Positions 35,430 to 44,583 are shown, numbered from the stretch's first letter. The stretch: DNA of 64,000 bases from Chloroflexaceae bacterium (GCA_025057155.1 JANWYD010000001.1:1-64000); one strand, 5' to 3'. The notes: generated by a model from the letters alone, not told the origin. Made by a program: numbers and translations.

Positions 35430-35458
35430 ACTATACAATGTTCTGTGGGCACTGTCAA
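35430..35458 (-). promoter_or_regulatory. gltB promoter, near-consensus
   Basis: Minus strand TTGACA (35453-35458), exactly 17 bp, TATAGT (35430-35435). Predicted start about 35423. Confidence 0.85.
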
Positions 35459-35506
35459 TATCACTGTCCAATCATCGCGGCGGGATTTTGTGCGGAAGAT
35501 CCAAGC

Positions 35507-35529
35507 GGCGCAATCCGGAGGGTTGCGCC
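35507..35529. repeat. dispersed palindrome, family B copy
   Basis: GGCGCAA-TCCGGAGGG-TTGCGCC, between the gltB promoter and the divergent GT gene, 40 bp upstream of its ATG. Confidence 0.6.
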
Positions 35530-35569
35530 TGCCGTACCTCCTGCCGACCTGTGCTACACTGTCGGGACT

Positions 35570-36994
35570 ATGCAGACGCCACGGATCGCTTACTGTTCGC
35601 CGGTGAATCCGGCGCCCTCCGGCATCTCCGACTACAGCGAGGAGTTGCTGCCCTACCTCGGGCAGTACGCCGACATCGTGCTGTTTGTCGAGGATGGCTT
35701 GCGCCCGGCCAACCGGCGTCTGGTGCAACACCTCGAGGTGCTGCCGCTGCGCCGCCTCCCGCGCGAGTTGCGAAGGCGCCGCTACGATGCCCTGGTGTAC
35801 CACATGGGCAATAGCCCGGCGCACGGGGCGATCTGGGACGCGGCCCGGCGGCTGCCGGGGGTTGTTGTGCTGCACGATTTCGTCCTGCACCACTTTATGC
35901 TCTGGTATGCCGCCAGCCGGCTGCGGGACGTGCAGAGCTACGTCCGCGCGATGGAGGCGCGCTACGGGGCCTCCGGCGCCCATATGGCCCGGCTCATGAT
36001 CCGCTCGCGGTTCACCGACGCGGCTTTCGACTTCCCGTGCTGCGAGCCGGTGCTCGCCAGCGCCCGCGGGCTGATCGCCCATAGCCGCTACGTAGCCGGG
36101 CGCGCCGCCGCGCTGCGTCCCGACCTGCCCGTGGCCGTTGTGCCGATGGGCGTTCCGCTGCCCAATCTGCCTCCCCGTGAGGCGGCGCGCGCGCGTCTGG
36201 GGCTGCCGCCTGAGGCGGTGGTGCTGGCAAGTTTCGGCCACATCAATGCCTGGAAGCGCGTCGAGCCGACGCTGCGGGCTCTGGCCGCTCTGCGCGCCGA
36301 GGGCCGCGACGCGCGCTATCTGCTGGTGGGCAGCGTCTCGCCAAACTACGATCTTGCCGGGCTGATCGCCCGCTCGGGTCTGGGCGACGTCGTGACGGTG
36401 ACCGGCTACGTGCCCCGCGCCGCGTTTGAGAATTATGTCGCCGCCGCCGATATCTGTGTCAACCTGCGCTACCCGACCGCTGGCGAAACCAGCGCCAGTC
36501 TGCTGCGGCTCCTCGGCGCCGGGCGCCCGACCCTGGTGAGCGCCGTTGGCGCCTTCGCTGAACTGCCGCCTGGCGTGGCCGCTCAGGTGGACCCTGGCCC
36601 CGCCGAGGGCGATCAGATCCTCGCCTATTGTCGCCTGCTGCTCGCCCGCCCGGAGCTGGCAGCGGCCCTGGGGGCGCAGGCGCGGGCTTATGTGGCCGCC
36701 GAACACACTCTGGAACGGGCCGCTGCGGGTTACGCGCGTTTCCTTGCCCGCCTGTACGGCTGGCCGGTGGTGCGCAAGATCCGCCCGGCGCCGCTGTGGT
36801 TCCCACTTCCGGAGGAGGGCGAGCCGGACAACCTCGCCGTTTCCCCGACACTACCGCCCGCCGCGCCCACGCCGCCAGCGGCAACCTCGCCCCTCGTCGC
36901 CAGCGCAGCGCGCGCCCTGGCGGAGATCGGGCTAACTGGAGAGGACACCGGCATTCTGTCGAACGTGGCGCGGCGCATTGCTGAACTGAGTTAA
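35570..36994 (+). CDS. glycosyltransferase family 4
   Basis: A 474-residue GT-B enzyme. The N-terminal glycine-rich loop SPVNPAPSGISDYSEEL is followed by VYHMGNSPAHG and VVVLHDFVLHHF. The C-terminal half has LASFGHINAWKRVEPTLRAL, YLLVGSVSP and a donor-site region NLRYPTAGETSASLLRLLGAG (E-x7-type). A C-terminal tail of about 90 residues is Pro-rich then helical. Divergent from gltB. The start is the ATG at 35570; the ribosome binding site is weak. Acceptor unknown. Confidence 0.87.
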   Translation: MQTPRIAYCSPVNPAPSGISDYSEELLPYLGQYADIVLFVEDGLRPANRRLVQHLEVLPLRRLPRELRRRRYDALVYHMGNSPAHGAIWDAARRLPGVVVLHDFVLHHFMLWYAASRLRDVQSYVRAMEARYGASGAHMARLMIRSRFTDAAFDFPCCEPVLASARGLIAHSRYVAGRAAALRPDLPVAVVPMGVPLPNLPPREAARARLGLPPEAVVLASFGHINAWKRVEPTLRALAALRAEGRDARYLLVGSVSPNYDLAGLIARSGLGDVVTVTGYVPRAAFENYVAAADICVNLRYPTAGETSASLLRLLGAGRPTLVSAVGAFAELPPGVAAQVDPGPAEGDQILAYCRLLLARPELAAALGAQARAYVAAEHTLERAAAGYARFLARLYGWPVVRKIRPAPLWFPLPEEGEPDNLAVSPTLPPAAPTPPAATSPLVASAARALAEIGLTGEDTGILSNVARRIAELS

Positions 36995-37067
36995 AGTGCG
37001 GAGCAACCAGGGTTCCTCGCTCCCCTGTCCGACTGAAAACGGACCTGATAACGAGAGGCAACCAGCA

Positions 37068-37973
37068 ATGGCCATGCCAACGCAGGCGGGCAAGACCCGG
37101 TCCGGGTTCGGCCTGCCCGTCACCGATGTGACGATGATTGCGGTCGTAATGATCTGGGGCCTGAACTTCAGCGCTATGAAGATCGGGCTGCGCGAGATTC
37201 CGCCGCTGGCCTTCGGCGCGCTACGCTTCGCCGGAGCAGCGCTGTTACTCTGGCTGGCGCTGGCCTGGCGCGAAGCGCCGCTCCGCCTGCCCCCCGGAGC
37301 GCTGTGGAAGCTCACCTGGCTGGGGTTCGTTGGCAATACCCTCTACCAGCTTGGCTTCACCTACGGGCTGCGGATCACCACTGCCGCTAACGCTTCGTTG
37401 TTGATCGCCACAACCCCGGCCCTGGTCGCCTTTTTCGGCGCGCTGCTCGGCATCGAGCGCCTGCGCCTCCACACCATCGCTGGCATCATTCTGGCCTTTC
37501 TCGGCGTGGCCCTGGTAGTTGCTTCGGGGCAACTCCACTTCACTGCCGAAAGCCTGCTTGGCGACCTGTTGCTCTTCGGCTGCGCCGTATGCTGGACGAT
37601 CTACACCCTGGGCGTCCGTACCCTGACTCAGAGCCTTTCGCCCCTGGCGATCACCGCCTGGACAACCATCACCGGCGCGCCCGCCTTACTGCTCATGGGC
37701 GTCCCCGACTTGCTGCGGCTGGACTGGTCCGGGGTTAGCGCGGAGGCGTGGGCCAGCCTGGTCTACGCAACGGCGATCGCCCTGGTGGTCGCCTATGCTC
37801 TCTGGAACCACAGCGTGCGCGTCGCCGGTTCGGTGCGCACGGCGATCTATGGCTGCGTGATCCCTTTCTGCGCGGCGCTGCTGGCCTGGCCGCTGCTGGG
37901 TGAACAACCGACCTGGAACCAGGCGGCCGGGGCGGTGTTGATCGTGGCCGGAGTACTTCTGACCCGACGGTGA
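37068..37973 (+). CDS. EamA/DMT-family transporter
   Basis: A 301-residue protein with ten transmembrane helices in two EamA repeats (about residues 20-150 and 165-300). Characteristic phrases are MIWGLNFSAMKIGLREIPPLAFGALRF and the second-repeat LLLFGCAVCWTIYTLGVRTL and GCVIPFCAALLAWPLLGE. Exports small metabolites; substrate unknown. ATG 37068 with GAGAGG upstream is preferred over 36996. The following gene begins 4 nt after its stop. Confidence 0.87.
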   Translation: MAMPTQAGKTRSGFGLPVTDVTMIAVVMIWGLNFSAMKIGLREIPPLAFGALRFAGAALLLWLALAWREAPLRLPPGALWKLTWLGFVGNTLYQLGFTYGLRITTAANASLLIATTPALVAFFGALLGIERLRLHTIAGIILAFLGVALVVASGQLHFTAESLLGDLLLFGCAVCWTIYTLGVRTLTQSLSPLAITAWTTITGAPALLLMGVPDLLRLDWSGVSAEAWASLVYATAIALVVAYALWNHSVRVAGSVRTAIYGCVIPFCAALLAWPLLGEQPTWNQAAGAVLIVAGVLLTRR

Positions 37974-37977
37974 TACC

Positions 37978-39924
37978 ATGAGCGTCGCCCCCACCCTGGA
38001 CCCTGCCTGGTCCATCGAGCTTGCCAGCGACGACCCGACAGCGCTGCTGGCTGCCGAGGAGTTGCGCGCCACGCTGGCGCGCATAGGGGCGCCGGTGTTG
38101 CCGATCACCGCAGCGGCGCAGGGACCGCGCATTCTCCTGTCGCATGGTCCCACGGGCGAGGGGTTCATCCGCGTCCCTGATGAGCACGGCCTGAGCCTGC
38201 GCGGAGCGGGTCCGCGGGGCTTGCTCTACGCCGTCTACGACCTGCTGGAGGCCCTGGGATGTCGCTGGCCCGCGCCCGAACCTGGCGCGGAGCATCTTCC
38301 CCGCCAGGCTCGCATCACCCTCCCCGCCGTCGCCGTCGCCGACCGGCCCGGCCTGGCCCGCCGCGGTCTGATCATCGGCCACGACCTCTTCCTGGCCCAG
38401 GCCGAACAGTGGATCATCTGGGCGGCCCGCAACCGCCTCAACACGATCTTTATTCACACGACCATTCGCGCCCCGGCGCTGTGGGCGTGCCGGCTGGCCG
38501 CCTGGCGCGAACGCCGCGCCGTACTGTTGCCGCTGCTTCGCCAGCGTGGAATGCGCGTCGAACTGGGGGGCCATCACCTGCGCGACCTCTTGCCGCGTCG
38601 TCTCTTCGGCGCATGTCCCGAGATGTTCCGCCATAACGGGCGCCGGCGCACCGCCGACCATAACCTCTGCGTGAGCACCCCCGCCGCGCTGGCCCACGCG
38701 CAGGAACTGGCAGCGGCGTTCTTTGCCGCCTATCCCGAAGCCGAGATCTATCACCTCTGGCCGGACGATCTGCGCGCTGGAGGATGGTGTCACTGTCCGA
38801 ACTGCGCCAGTCTTGGCCCTGCTGACCAGGCCCTGATCGCCGCGAACGCCCTGGCGGAGGCCCTGCCAACCGGGCGTCCTGGCGCCCGAGTGGCTTTCCT
38901 GGCCTACCACGACACCGAAACCCCGCCCGCGGCAACGCGCCCGCACCCGCGTGTCACGACCATCTTCGCGCCTCGCCGGCGCAGCTACGCCGAGGGGATG
39001 GGTGCGTCGGCCAACGCCGGGGTCGCCGGCAGGCTGGCCCGTTACGCCGAGGAGATCGCGGGGGAGGAACTGACGATCTTCGAATATTACCTGGACGGCA
39101 TTCTGTTCAAGTCTTCGCCCCCGCCGCTGCCTGAAGTGATCGCCGCCGACATGCGGCACTACCAGGCCACGGGGGCGAGCGGGGTGCACGTGCTGCTGAC
39201 GGGCGACCGGCCCTTCGTGGCCACGCCGCCCAGCGCCTACCTGTTCGCGCGGCTGGCCTGGGCGCCCACTGCCAGCGCGGAGGACACGCTGGCAGGCTAT
39301 GCCGCCGCGCGCGCGCCGCGCGCCAGCGAAGCCCTGGTCGAGGCTTACCGCGCCCTGAGCCGCGCCTGGCGGGCCGTGCTCGAACGCGACCCGGAGAAGG
39401 ACGAGGGCGCGCAGGCGCATCGGGGCCGCGATCCGATCGCTCATCCGCCCGCCGACGTGCTCGACCAGATCATCGCCGGGCCGCGACGCGCCATCGAGCG
39501 CCGCCTTGAGCACATACGTTGCGCCGACGAGGAGTTGCAGCGGGCGGCGGGAATGTGGAACGCCGCCCTCGCCGGGGCCGACCTGGACGCCGAACGGGCC
39601 GAGTGGGAACTGAGCGCCGCGCTGCTCCACTTCCTCCATCTGCGCCAGCAATTGTACGTTCTGGCGGCCCGTGACGCTGGCACAGCGCTCCTCGGCGAGA
39701 CGCTGGCCGAGGCTCAGGCGGCCCTTGACACGCTCCTGGCCTGGGCGGACGTTCACGTGCCCCCGGCGGCCCTAGGCGGCCACCGGTTGCTGCGCGCCGC
39801 CTTTCAATTGCACCTCGACCACATCGCCGACGCGCGGTTGCTGGGACCGCTGGCCCGCCTGGGCCTGCGGCTGCGCCGCGCGGTGGCCGCGGCCCGCTAC
39901 GCCGCACGCCTCGACTGGCGATAA
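37978..39924 (+). CDS. DUF4838-type glycoside hydrolase-like protein
   Basis: A 648-residue cytosolic protein. The N-terminal alpha/beta segment (LAAEELRATLARIG ... GPRGLLYAVYDLLEALGCRW, to about 90) is the domain that precedes catalytic barrels in GH20/GH67-like proteins. It is followed by a TIM-barrel-like DUF4838 region with HLWPDDLRAGGWCHCPNCASL (about 258-280) and IFEYYLDGILFKSSPPPLPEVIAADM. The C-terminal part is helical. No signal peptide. Starts 4 nt after the EamA gene, so the two are co-expressed. The substrate is unknown. Confidence 0.75.
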   Translation: MSVAPTLDPAWSIELASDDPTALLAAEELRATLARIGAPVLPITAAAQGPRILLSHGPTGEGFIRVPDEHGLSLRGAGPRGLLYAVYDLLEALGCRWPAPEPGAEHLPRQARITLPAVAVADRPGLARRGLIIGHDLFLAQAEQWIIWAARNRLNTIFIHTTIRAPALWACRLAAWRERRAVLLPLLRQRGMRVELGGHHLRDLLPRRLFGACPEMFRHNGRRRTADHNLCVSTPAALAHAQELAAAFFAAYPEAEIYHLWPDDLRAGGWCHCPNCASLGPADQALIAANALAEALPTGRPGARVAFLAYHDTETPPAATRPHPRVTTIFAPRRRSYAEGMGASANAGVAGRLARYAEEIAGEELTIFEYYLDGILFKSSPPPLPEVIAADMRHYQATGASGVHVLLTGDRPFVATPPSAYLFARLAWAPTASAEDTLAGYAAARAPRASEALVEAYRALSRAWRAVLERDPEKDEGAQAHRGRDPIAHPPADVLDQIIAGPRRAIERRLEHIRCADEELQRAAGMWNAALAGADLDAERAEWELSAALLHFLHLRQQLYVLAARDAGTALLGETLAEAQAALDTLLAWADVHVPPAALGGHRLLRAAFQLHLDHIADARLLGPLARLGLRLRRAVAAARYAARLDWR

Positions 39925-40011
39925 GGCCGCCCTTGACGGATGCCTGCCAGGAGCCTATGATGAACCTGTCGCCGTCTCATTGCCGCCGCTTGCACCACCC
40001 GAGGACCGCCA

Positions 40012-41781
40012 ATGGCCCGCACACCCGTGATCTTCGTGCCCGGTCTGTGTGGCTCGTTTAACCTGCTGGTCCTGCTCGATTTTCAAGGGCCGCGGCTCAC
40101 CGGCTGGAACTTTCCGCCCTTCATCAGCTACGGAAAACGCTTCCTCGAAGCCTTCGAGGAAGCCGGCTACGTTCGGGATACCGATCTGTTCGTGGCCTTC
40201 TACGACTGGCGCAAGTCGGTACAGGACGCGGCGCGCCTGTACCTCAAGCCGTGGATTGATCGGGCGAAGCGCCGCGCCCGCGCCGAGAAGGTGATCCTGG
40301 TGGGGCACAGCATGGGCGGTCTGGTCGCGCGGAGCTACATCCAGAGCGCGGAGTACGCACACGATGTCGCCCGGTTGTTTACCCTGGGCACGCCCCATCG
40401 TGGCGCGGGTGAGGCCTACTACGCCTGGGGCGGTGGCGAGTTGCGCGCCGATCCCGCCGTCAAGGCGGTCTTCGATGTCTATCTCTGGTACCTCCGCCAC
40501 GCCCATCCCTTCCAGACCCAACTGGACCCGCTGCGGACAATCCGCGTCCTGGCGCCCGGCGTCCGCGATCTGCTGCCGATTGATAATTACCTGGTCAACC
40601 ATCAAGGGCCTCCGCTCCCCAAACCCGAGTCTTCGCATCGGGAGCGCAACCTGGTGGGCCTGATGCTGAACCAGCCGGCGCAACTGGATCTGCTGGCCCG
40701 GCGCGCGCCGGTTACGACGATCAGAGCGACCGGCTTTCCCACCATTCGGGCGATTGTGGTCGGCGGCCCACCCATTCCTCCCGGTGATCCGCCCCGCTTC
40801 CCGGACGGACAGCCGGTGCAAGACGAGGTGGATAACGAAGGAGACGGCACTGTGCGCACCGCCAGCGCCGGTCTGGCGCATCCGGACATCAGCAATCCTG
40901 ACCCACTGGTCGGTGCGGCCCACGGGGCGCTGCCAGATCATCCCCGGGTGTTAGAGGCGATCCTCAATGAAATTCAGACGTTCATTGACGAGGACGTTCG
41001 CCTACCCCTGCTCGGCGCGCCGCCGGTGGAGGAAACGAAGCTGGTAGTGCTCACCGCCTCGCCGGTGACGATGGTGGTGGAGACCCCCGCCGGTCCGCCC
41101 CTTCTAGGCGCGGGCGTGCTGGGAGCGCCGCTCGAAGTGGCCAGGGCGCCCGCGCGCCCGCGGCGAGTGCGGGCCCGCGATCACGGTCACAGCGGCAAGC
41201 ATCTCAACATCGCCATCATCCCCAACCCCCCCGCAGGGGCCTACCGTGTGCATCTGCATGGCACCGCCACGGGCAGCCTGGCCCTGGGTGCCATGCTCAT
41301 CAGCGCCGAGCAGGTGACCGTCCTTGGCGCGGCTGAAGGCGCAGCCGAAATCGTAACGGCGGAGACCCGGCATACCGAGATCAGCACCGTTCATGGGCAG
41401 GTGGCCGACGGGACGGATCTCTTCTACGAGGTGGTGGTGACGGACGTAACCACGCCGCCGGACGTGCATCTTGATATGCGGGCCACTGCCGCCGACGCGA
41501 TGGCCAAACTGCGCGCGGCCCTGGGCGCGGGCGCGGTGCTCGGCGGCGTCCCGGCGGCAGAGGTGTTGAGCGAGGCGCCGCCGGAGGTGCGGGCCGCCGC
41601 CGAGGCGGCGCTGGGCGGAGATGCCGCTGCCGCCGAGGCGGCCCTGGAAACCCTCGGCGGGGCCGAACTGGCGGCAATGGTTGATGCGCTCACGGTCGTT
41701 GCCCGCGATGTCGTTGGCGCACAGGACGTGGCCCTCGCCGAGGCGCTCGTGACGCAGTTGCAGGCGTTGAAGACGGGCTAG
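40012..41781 (+). CDS. LCAT-like alpha/beta hydrolase (lipase)
   Basis: A 589-residue protein. The first 330 residues form an alpha/beta hydrolase with PVIFVPGLCGSFNLL, the nucleophile elbow VILVGHSMGGLVARSYI, TLGTPHRGAGEAYYA, catalytic Asp in DNEGDGTVRTASA and His in GAAHGALPDHP, closest to lecithin:cholesterol acyltransferase-like lipases. The remaining 260 residues are beta-rich then Ala-rich helical and not a family I know. No signal peptide is evident, though the enzyme class is often secreted. Starts 87 bp after the DUF4838 gene. Confidence 0.85.
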   Translation: MARTPVIFVPGLCGSFNLLVLLDFQGPRLTGWNFPPFISYGKRFLEAFEEAGYVRDTDLFVAFYDWRKSVQDAARLYLKPWIDRAKRRARAEKVILVGHSMGGLVARSYIQSAEYAHDVARLFTLGTPHRGAGEAYYAWGGGELRADPAVKAVFDVYLWYLRHAHPFQTQLDPLRTIRVLAPGVRDLLPIDNYLVNHQGPPLPKPESSHRERNLVGLMLNQPAQLDLLARRAPVTTIRATGFPTIRAIVVGGPPIPPGDPPRFPDGQPVQDEVDNEGDGTVRTASAGLAHPDISNPDPLVGAAHGALPDHPRVLEAILNEIQTFIDEDVRLPLLGAPPVEETKLVVLTASPVTMVVETPAGPPLLGAGVLGAPLEVARAPARPRRVRARDHGHSGKHLNIAIIPNPPAGAYRVHLHGTATGSLALGAMLISAEQVTVLGAAEGAAEIVTAETRHTEISTVHGQVADGTDLFYEVVVTDVTTPPDVHLDMRATAADAMAKLRAALGAGAVLGGVPAAEVLSEAPPEVRAAAEAALGGDAAAAEAALETLGGAELAAMVDALTVVARDVVGAQDVALAEALVTQLQALKTG

Positions 41782-41784
41782 TCG

Positions 41785-42042
41785 GTGGCGACTGTGCACC
41801 CCCGGAGCAGCCGGGTGGGTGGATGGCTTCACAGAGTGGTGCTATTTCTCCGCGGCGCCGTGCCACTGGCGCTGGTGGCGCTGGCGCTGATCGGCGTGCC
41901 GACGGCGCTGGCCTGGTGGTTGCTGGGCGGGCCGCTGGGATGGCGTCACCTGCTGGTAGGAGTGGCGGGTGCAGCGATACTCTTTGCGCTGGCGGGCCTG
42001 GCCCTGGGTTGGGCCATCGGGCGGGTGCGGCGGGATCTGTAA
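41785..42042 (+). CDS. small two-helix membrane protein
   Basis: An 85-residue protein with two transmembrane helices (AVPLALVALALIGVPTALAWW and LLVGVAGAAILFALAGLALGW) and a basic C-terminus. The GTG start lies 3 nt after the lipase stop, so it is translationally linked to it. Family unknown. Confidence 0.6.
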   Translation: MATVHPRSSRVGGWLHRVVLFLRGAVPLALVALALIGVPTALAWWLLGGPLGWRHLLVGVAGAAILFALAGLALGWAIGRVRRDL

Positions 42043-42135
42043 TACCGTTTTGGATTGTGGAGTGCCGGATATGGCGTCCGAATGAGACCTGGCGATGAAG
42101 CGGACGCTGTCTATTCAACAGAAATTGGTATAAAT

Positions 42136-43083
42136 TCAGGCGGTGCGCCGCATGGCATAGTCGACTACGCGTGCCAGGGCTTCGCGGCCAGGGCCGGGGG
42201 GCATCTGGGCAAGCATGCCGCGCGCGCTTTCGGCGTAGCGCAGCACCTCTGCCCGGGCTGGAGCGAGACCATAGCGGCGCACCTCATCAGTGGCCCAGCT
42301 TTGCTCGCCGGCATCGGCGCTGTCAAGAGCGGCCGCCAGACGCGGTCCGTCGCCGAGCGTAGCAGCGAAAATAAGCGGCAGGGTCACGACCCCGGCGCGG
42401 AGGCTGGCGCCGGGAGCGCTGCTGCCGTTCCGCTCGCTGAAATCACGCACTTCGTCGCCGAGGCGCAGGGCCAGACCCAGTTCATGGCCAAAGCGTCCCA
42501 GGGTCTCAATCTGTTCCGCATCTCCGCCCCCGATAGCGGCGCCAGCCTTACAGGCGGCCACAATGAGCGCCGCGTCCTTCTGACCCACACGTTCCAGATG
42601 GTGTGCCCGTCCCTCCTCGAGCGGCCGCAACGGCGCTGCAGGCGTCAGGATCCCCTCGGTGATCTGCTTGACCGCCTCGGTAAAGAAAACGATCACCCGC
42701 GGGTCGGGACTGAGGGCCATCTCGCTGGCGGCCAGAGCAAACAGGTAGTCGCCGACCATAAGGGCCGCGCTGTGGTTCCAGGGACCAACGCGTGGCTGAC
42801 CGCGGCGGCGTTCGGCTTCGTCCACCAGATCGCTATGGGTTTGTGTGGCGGCGTGGATCAACTCTACGGCTGCTGCAGCGTGGATGGCCCGTTCGAGGTG
42901 ATAATCGCCGGTTTGCGCCGCCAGGAGCACCAGAGCAGCCCGCAAGCGGGGCGCATCCGGCGGCGACAGTCGAGAACTCGCAATGCTGGTCACCGCGGCG
43001 CGCGCGCGTAGGCGGTTCTGGATGATCTGTTCTACCTGCTGGAGATCAGCGCTCAGGGCGGGAGAAAACTCTATATGTGGCAT
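42136..43083 (-). CDS. polyprenyl synthetase family protein with altered Asp motifs
   Basis: A 315-residue all-helical protein of the trans-isoprenyl diphosphate synthase family: AAAVELIHAATQTHSDLVDE with RRGQP, LMVGDYLFALA and LALRLGDEVRDF. The first DDxxD is SDLVD (S84) and the second is DEVRD (E211), so each of the two Mg-binding motifs has lost one Asp. It may be a low-activity or specialised enzyme, or a non-catalytic subunit of a heteromeric synthase. A TATAAT box (43122-43127, minus strand) lies 39 nt upstream. Confidence 0.82.
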   Translation of the reverse strand: MPHIEFSPALSADLQQVEQIIQNRLRARAAVTSIASSRLSPPDAPRLRAALVLLAAQTGDYHLERAIHAAAAVELIHAATQTHSDLVDEAERRRGQPRVGPWNHSAALMVGDYLFALAASEMALSPDPRVIVFFTEAVKQITEGILTPAAPLRPLEEGRAHHLERVGQKDAALIVAACKAGAAIGGGDAEQIETLGRFGHELGLALRLGDEVRDFSERNGSSAPGASLRAGVVTLPLIFAATLGDGPRLAAALDSADAGEQSWATDEVRRYGLAPARAEVLRYAESARGMLAQMPPGPGREALARVVDYAMRRTA

Positions 43084-43121
43084 GGCTTGCCGCTGCTTCA
43101 GGCGTGCGTGGCGCTATTTTT

Positions 43122-43127
43122 ATTATA
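43122..43127 (-). promoter_or_regulatory. -10 element of the polyprenyl synthetase gene
   Basis: Perfect TATAAT on the minus strand, 39 nt from the ATG; -35 weak. Confidence 0.5.
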
Positions 43128-43256
43128 CGGCGCAATTGATGACGAATAAGCAGGTATTCAGGTAGACCGGCGGAACGCACCCTGAGACGGTCGAAGAAGG
43201 CATTCCGCCCTCCGCCCTTCGACGAACACCGCCCCGCCGTCCGGCACAAAAGCGAC

Positions 43257-43278
43257 GACCGCACCGGAGGGTGCGGTC
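43257..43278 (-). terminator. terminator of tRNA-Arg
   Basis: GACCGCACC/GGTGCGGTC, a perfect 9-bp stem and 4-nt loop, followed on the minus strand by GTCGCTTTTG, starting 10 nt past the tRNA CCA. Confidence 0.8.
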
Positions 43279-43287
43279 GCTGCCGAC

Positions 43288-43363
43288 TGGCGGGGCTGGT
43301 GCGGATCGAACGCACGACCAGCCGCTTAGAAGGCGGCTGCTCTATCCACTGAGCTACAGCCCC
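43288..43363 (-). tRNA. tRNA-Arg (anticodon UCU)
   Basis: The minus strand folds as a standard cloverleaf: acceptor GGGGCTG/CAGCCCC, D-arm GCTC/GAGC, anticodon stem GCCGC/GCGGC around loop CTTCTAA giving anticodon UCU, and T-arm GTGCG/CGCAC with TTCGATC. CCA is encoded (43288-43290). Decodes AGA/AGG. Confidence 0.97.
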
Positions 43364-43375
43364 ATCGCTGAGTGT

Positions 43376-43404
43376 ACTATAAACCAGACATGGAGTGGTG
43401 TCAA
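43376..43404 (-). promoter_or_regulatory. tRNA-Arg promoter
   Basis: Minus strand TTGACA (43399-43404), 17 bp, TATAGT (43376-43381), 13 bp before the tRNA 5' end. Confidence 0.85.
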
Positions 43405-43434
43405 AGCCTCCCCGGGCCACCAGGTTCTCCTTAT

Positions 43435-43459
43435 GGGCGCAACCCGGAGGATTGCGCCC
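43435..43459 (-). terminator. hairpin, family B palindrome
   Basis: GGGCGCAA...TTGCGCCC around CCGGAGG, 9 nt beyond the stop of the secreted-protein gene ending at 43468. Confidence 0.6.
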
Positions 43460-43467
43460 ACAGGGCC

Positions 43468-44583
43468 TCATCCCACAACGAACGACGCCACACCGGTTAG
43501 ACCGCTACGCTGGCCGTAGAGCACGATCTGGTAAATGCCGGGCGCCAGGCCCGTGCTGTTCAGCACCAGTTCAATGCTCCCTTCGCTGTTGGCCGTGCCC
43601 CTCAGCGATAGCGGCTGGACGCGCCCTCCGGGAGTGTTCAGCCAGGTGGTCACTCCTTCGCCGGGCAGGAAGCGATTGGTGAAAAACGCGAAGCGTGTGC
43701 CGGCCGGACCACTCATAGGCGTCCTCTGCACCCAGATATAGGGCGTGTCAACCGGACCGCTGCCCACCAGCACCGGGGCCCAGTTCGTGCGCTGGCCGCC
43801 ACCCCGAGCATCGTCGCGGAAGGTGTAGCTGGCGCGGGTATCAATCAGCACCGGGGTCTGCGTAGGCGACGGCAACGGCAGGTTCTCATTCACGCGCATA
43901 AAGAGCTTGCCGCTGCGCCTGGCCCCCGCACTCAGCGGACCGAACACCACCGTGATGCTGTTCTGGTCCACCGAACGCACCCAGTCCCCGGCCCGGCTGT
44001 CCAGGCTGGTATAGAAGCCATAGACCTGAGCGCGGTTGATAGGGAAGACCACCACCGTCTCGCGCGCCGTGCCCCGGCCGTAGTTCGTCAGGCGGAACTC
44101 ATACTCGAGAAGGCCGCCCCGCGCCACCCAGACGCTCGGCCTGGGCCAGATCGTCACCACCATATCGGCAGGCTCGCCCGGCTCGGGTTCAGGTTCCGGC
44201 GCCGGCGTTGGCGTCGGGGTAGGCGTCGGCGCCTGACCGACCTCTGGCGGCCTGCGGAGAACCGGGACGTACACGGTGGCGATGCGGTCAAGCACCGCTA
44301 TACTCGGAACTGCGTTCTGCTCCAGGAGCGCCAGCGCTTCGTCCAGCATCAACGGATCACTGCTGAGGTAGGCGCGAAGGGTCGCCTCGACCGCCTCCTG
44401 TTCGCTCAGCATCCAGATCGGCACGTCGGCCGTTAGAGCTTCTTCCGGCTCGATATTCGGCAGCAGAGGCTCACCGGGCGGGCCGGGCTGGGCGAATGCC
44501 TGACCAAGCACTGCCAGCGCCAGCGCCACGACCAACGTCAACGGCAAGCCCCAGCGCCGGATTCGCGCAAGCCTGCGAGACAT
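43468..44583 (-). CDS. secreted protein with DUF11-like beta domain
   Basis: A 371-residue protein with a Sec signal peptide (LPLTLVVALALAVLGQAFA). An alpha-helical region (about 45-110) is followed by a Thr-Pro/Glu-Pro linker (residues 119-137), a DUF11/CARDB-type immunoglobulin-like domain (MVVTIWPRPSVWVARGG ... EYEFRLTNYGRGTA, about 140-260) and a C-terminal beta domain (FFTNRFLPGEGVTTWLNTPGG). Likely extracellular adhesion or scaffold; no enzymatic motif. The family is not recognised beyond the domain type. Confidence 0.7.
   Translation of the reverse strand: MSRRLARIRRWGLPLTLVVALALAVLGQAFAQPGPPGEPLLPNIEPEEALTADVPIWMLSEQEAVEATLRAYLSSDPLMLDEALALLEQNAVPSIAVLDRIATVYVPVLRRPPEVGQAPTPTPTPTPAPEPEPEPGEPADMVVTIWPRPSVWVARGGLLEYEFRLTNYGRGTARETVVVFPINRAQVYGFYTSLDSRAGDWVRSVDQNSITVVFGPLSAGARRSGKLFMRVNENLPLPSPTQTPVLIDTRASYTFRDDARGGGQRTNWAPVLVGSGPVDTPYIWVQRTPMSGPAGTRFAFFTNRFLPGEGVTTWLNTPGGRVQPLSLRGTANSEGSIELVLNSTGLAPGIYQIVLYGQRSGLTGVASFVVG

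Noticed and set aside
35117-36706. Extension of the gltB frame upstream by 530 codons.
   Set aside because: It runs antisense to the GT4 gene and through the gltB promoter; the Cys21 nucleophile context and AAGGTGG fix the start at 35116.
37735-39756. Very long minus-strand frame opposite the DUF4838 gene.
   Set aside because: Composition is Gly/Arg/Gln-rich as expected of GC-rich antisense; the plus-strand frame has coherent domains.
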